Assembly: GCA_029258735.1 (NCBI GenBank) | Contig: JAPDKD010000051.1 | Location: forward strand, 1-34,429 | Direction of reading: 5' to 3' | Source of the DNA: an archaeon | GTDB taxonomy: Archaea; Thermoproteota; Thermoprotei; Thermofilales; JAPDKD01 | Length of the DNA: 34,429 nt | In this document: one piece after another, positions 32,173 to 34,429 of the stretch | How the letters are laid out: each line of letters begins with the position of its first letter | Position numbering within the stretch: position 1 is the first letter of the stretch | Notes under the pieces: generated by a model | What the model saw: the letters and a program-made list of their open reading frames with translations, nothing else | The model's database searches: none | What the model was told of the DNA's origin: nothing | Program-made: the position numbers and the translations under genes

Positions 32173-34005
32173 TTACCAGGGGGTTTCTATTTGGCTTATT
32201 TCTGTATATTTTATTTTGATGCCCCAGTCCTTCACGTAGTCTGGCATGAGGCTCGCGTATTTTATGTATCTTTCGTCGCCTAGCGCGAATACCGCTTTAT
32301 CTTCTGGAGAGCGGATAGCTCTTCCAAGCGCTTGAGACGCTCGTCTAAGTGCTGGCAATATATATCCGTAGAGTATGCCTTTCTCCTCGCCATATAGTTC
32401 TTTGTAGTAGTCTAGGTAGAGCCTGGTCCTAGTTGTAGGCTTTTCGAAGGGTATCCCCGCTAGAAATATTGCCTGTAACTGTTCACCTGGGAAATCCGCT
32501 CCTTCCGCAAACCTCCCGCCCATGGGAGCTATTAGAACACCTCTTCCCTGCGAGTTCTTAAAGGCTTCTAGCATTTTCCTGGACTCCTGCCCCCTCATGT
32601 TTTTTCTCTCGACAAAAACCTCTAGCCCTAAGCTTTCTAGCCTGTTTTTAAGCCCTTTCTTGATTAGCTCATTTTGAACCCTATAACTCGCCGTAAATAC
32701 TGCAGTGTTAATACCAACCCTGCGCCTGAAGTCCACTATCGTTTGAACGTATTTCTCAGCAATCTCAGGAGAAAGCTCCTCGCCTCTCGTCGAAAGTCCC
32801 TCCACAATATAAACCTTAACGTTTTCAGGATTGTAAATATTCGGCACGCTCATCGCTATATAGCGGCGCAATCCTACTACTTCGGCAAAGGCCTTTATCG
32901 GCTTAAGAGTACCCGACATAAATACGCAGCGCTTAAAGCGCCTCCAACGCTGAGACAGTATTTCCGCCGCCCTCATGTCCCAAATATTAAGCCTGAGAGT
33001 TTCTCTTTCCTTTTCAGCGATAAAGGCTATGCCTCTCATCCCCCTTAATTCTAGGGCACTAAGCCAGAATACTGAAAACCTGTATAAAGACGATCTAGGC
33101 CTCTTTCCCTCACGCAACCTTTCTCTCCTAACTCTCTCTCCGAGCTTCAATGCTACCTCAAGCTTTGGTTCATCTTCCCCGCGCACGAAGTCTTCAACCT
33201 TGAATTCGACGTCCTCCTCTTCGCCAAGACTTTCAAAATAGCGTTTTGCCTCGTCCGCTACTCTGCCTAAGAGCTCGACGACACCTTCATCGCAGCCTAC
33301 TTCATCACATTCCTTTAATGCGCGCTCAATAGTTCCTGTCGTTATAACGTCCGAGCCCAGCTCTATTCTCTGCAAATTATGAGCTTCGTCGACGACTAGA
33401 AAGGACTCCTTGAAGTCTATGAGCCCCTTGATGCTCCACTCAAGCCTCGGGTCTACCACGTAGTTATAGCTTAGAGAGACTACATCCACATAATGTAGCA
33501 GCTCTCTTTGCACGAAGTAGGGGCACATGTTCTCAGCCACTGCGAGCTCATATACTTCGCTGTAAGTTAAGGGGCCCTCAGACGTGAACATCTCGGGCTC
33601 AAAGTTTTCTCGAAAGGCCCTGTAGTAGGGGCATCGCCTTCTCTCGGTCCTGCATAGATACGTTACATCGCTGTGGTCCATTTCACCGTATTTCCGCGCC
33701 AGGGGACACATGTCGCGTTTGCCCCTGTAGCTTAGCCCGAACAGGTCTAGCCCCGTTTCCTCCGCGATTACCTTGAGCTCCTCGATGGGCCTGTCAGTTT
33801 CGTTGCCGGTCCGTACAGCCCATATGACCTTGTATCCTTGCCTGATGTAGGGTATAAGCGATGCAAGTATTACGGGCGTCTTTCCGAAGCCCGTGGGCGC
33901 ATGTAGGCATATGTGCCACTGCCTAAGAGCTCTATAGATACCCCTCACTGCTTCGAGTTGAAAGCGACGAGGCTTATAGGGGAAGTACCTAAACGGATCC
34001 GACAT
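32173..34005 (-). CDS. xpd: XPD/Rad3-family DNA helicase with Fe-S cluster
   Basis: This SF2 5'-3' helicase is related to the TFIIH subunit XPD. It shows Walker A HAPTGFGKT, the Fe-S cysteine set (MCPLARKYG, YLCRTERRRCPYY, NMCPYF), the LVVDEAHNL box and FMSGTLKP. Motifs V and VI are GGRFAEGADFPG and SQALGRAIRSPED. All four cluster cysteines are present. ATG 34005 is chosen instead of the track's 34089, since the latter would overlap the alkyltransferase gene by about 50 nt and add a basic tail not seen in the family; the length is then 610 residues. Archaeal XPD is thought to serve repair. Its neighbour, an alkylguanine alkyltransferase gene, fits a DNA-repair pair. Confidence 0.9.
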   Translation of the reverse strand: MSDPFRYFPYKPRRFQLEAVRGIYRALRQWHICLHAPTGFGKTPVILASLIPYIRQGYKVIWAVRTGNETDRPIEELKVIAEETGLDLFGLSYRGKRDMCPLARKYGEMDHSDVTYLCRTERRRCPYYRAFRENFEPEMFTSEGPLTYSEVYELAVAENMCPYFVQRELLHYVDVVSLSYNYVVDPRLEWSIKGLIDFKESFLVVDEAHNLQRIELGSDVITTGTIERALKECDEVGCDEGVVELLGRVADEAKRYFESLGEEEDVEFKVEDFVRGEDEPKLEVALKLGERVRRERLREGKRPRSSLYRFSVFWLSALELRGMRGIAFIAEKERETLRLNIWDMRAAEILSQRWRRFKRCVFMSGTLKPIKAFAEVVGLRRYIAMSVPNIYNPENVKVYIVEGLSTRGEELSPEIAEKYVQTIVDFRRRVGINTAVFTASYRVQNELIKKGLKNRLESLGLEVFVERKNMRGQESRKMLEAFKNSQGRGVLIAPMGGRFAEGADFPGEQLQAIFLAGIPFEKPTTRTRLYLDYYKELYGEEKGILYGYILPALRRASQALGRAIRSPEDKAVFALGDERYIKYASLMPDYVKDWGIKIKYTEISQIETPW

Positions 34006-34036
34006 TGCATCAGCCTTTAAATAAGATCGTTCAAAT

Positions 34037-34429
34037 CTAACGCGTCCCCCGTTTTTTACATTTTTCTTTATATTTCTCCTCCAGTTCAAGTAGGTACCTT
34101 TTAACTTTTATACCGGCCGTGTATCCTCCCAGCTTACCGTTGCTTCGAACAACGCGGTGACACGGTATTAATATTGGTACGGGATTGCGTGACAAAGCAT
34201 TTCCCACAGCCCTAAAAGCCCTTGGGCTTCCTATTTCCGCAGCTATATCTTTATATGTCCTAGTCTCCCCGTAAGGTATGCGCTTCACTGCATTCCACAC
34301 CTTAAGCTCAAAGTCTGTTCCTTGGGGATTGACTGGCACTGTGAATTCACACTTTTCTCCGGCGAAGTATTCGCTGAGTTCCTTTAATGCCCTATCTAGA
34401 AGCGTTTTGGCACGGGACGAGCTTGGCGC
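34037..34429 (-). CDS. ogt: Methylated-DNA-[protein]-cysteine S-methyltransferase, N-terminus cut by window edge
   Basis: This suicide enzyme repairs O6-alkylguanine by transferring the alkyl group to its active-site cysteine. The PCHRV motif is present, as are RAVGNALSRNPVPILIPC and GGYTAG. The frame stays open beyond the track's GTG 34339 to the window end, encoding LLDRALKELSEYFAGE and FTVPVNPQGT, the usual lead-in to the catalytic domain. The gene therefore begins outside the window. Its stop lies 31 nt before the XPD start, and the two are probably co-transcribed. Confidence 0.92.
   Translation of the reverse strand, partial: APSSSRAKTLLDRALKELSEYFAGEKCEFTVPVNPQGTDFELKVWNAVKRIPYGETRTYKDIAAEIGSPRAFRAVGNALSRNPVPILIPCHRVVRSNGKLGGYTAGIKVKRYLLELEEKYKEKCKKRGTR

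Noticed and set aside
34005-34089. Track start of XPD at 34089
   Set aside because: It would overlap the alkyltransferase gene by about 50 nt and adds a Lys/Arg/Asn-rich tail not part of the helicase; ATG 34005 gives a normal N-terminus.
1-34429. CRISPR arrays, tRNA or rRNA genes, insertion sequences
   Set aside because: No regular direct repeats with spacers, no T-loop-like GTTCRA motif in a cloverleaf context, and no transposase-like protein were found.

Overview
The window looks like a piece of chromosome from a thermophilic archaeon, most likely in the Thermoproteota (TACK) and possibly Thermofilum-like. The evidence is an archaeal leucyl-tRNA synthetase, an XPD helicase with an Fe-S cysteine set, an archaeal Xer recombinase, archaemetzincin, a tungsten-type aldehyde:ferredoxin oxidoreductase, DUF131 and PAC2 proteins, a Lon-type protease lacking an ATPase, and many TATA boxes 20-30 nt from start codons (leaderless genes). 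The lineage is an inference. I saw no rRNA, tRNA, CRISPR array or insertion sequence. Gene density is very high and no gene-free gap exceeds about 250 nt. TAG, TAA and TGA are all used as stops.

Layout. 1-4959: a sugar block with the C-terminal part of galT, a lectin-like beta-sandwich protein, a DUF89 phosphatase and a GH36/raffinose-synthase-type alpha-galactosidase. Together these suggest alpha-galactoside breakdown feeding galactose into the Leloir pathway. 5102-7598: three membrane proteins (a small unknown, an ArsB/NhaD-type ion transporter and an MscS-like channel). 7663-12046: a PAC2 protein, leuS and an unknown helical protein. The ORF track clips leuS so that its HIGH motif is lost, and no canonical start codon exists in frame. 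12051-14324 (minus): a newly noticed 56-aa membrane protein, then XerA, a DUF151 nuclease-like protein and an unknown. 14413-18225: a possible 31-aa leaderless ORF, a stand-alone tRNA-binding domain, the NAD(P)HX repair fusion, a ribbon-helix-helix regulator, a 5-FTHF cyclo-ligase-like protein and archaemetzincin.

18306-24486 is the most distinctive region. A 1432-aa secreted and membrane-anchored protein, with about nine regularly spaced (88-90 residue) beta-sandwich repeats, is divergently transcribed from a secreted, membrane-anchored Lon-type protease. They share a 58-nt intergenic region with a symmetric TATA element. Next, 24483-26132 (minus) is a four-gene run: a CPBP membrane protease relative with an altered motif 2, a DUF131 membrane protein, a cysteine-rich V4R-like protein and a cysteine-rich winged-helix protein.

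26168-27484 is an NSUN-type RNA m5C methyltransferase gene. It is preceded by an SD-like site and ATG, a 12-codon Trp/Arg-rich ORF, a UAG embedded in an 8-bp hairpin, and then open in-frame sequence. This could be a leader peptide with a structured leader, a recoding site or a sequence error. 27468-30475 (minus) holds AOR, MoaD and an MBL-fold protein. 30528-32141 holds an HD hydrolase, a candidate ~65-nt independent transcript with its own TATA and hairpin terminator, FUN14, and an unknown protein divergent from FUN14. The window closes with XPD and a truncated O6-alkylguanine-DNA alkyltransferase, a DNA-repair pair.
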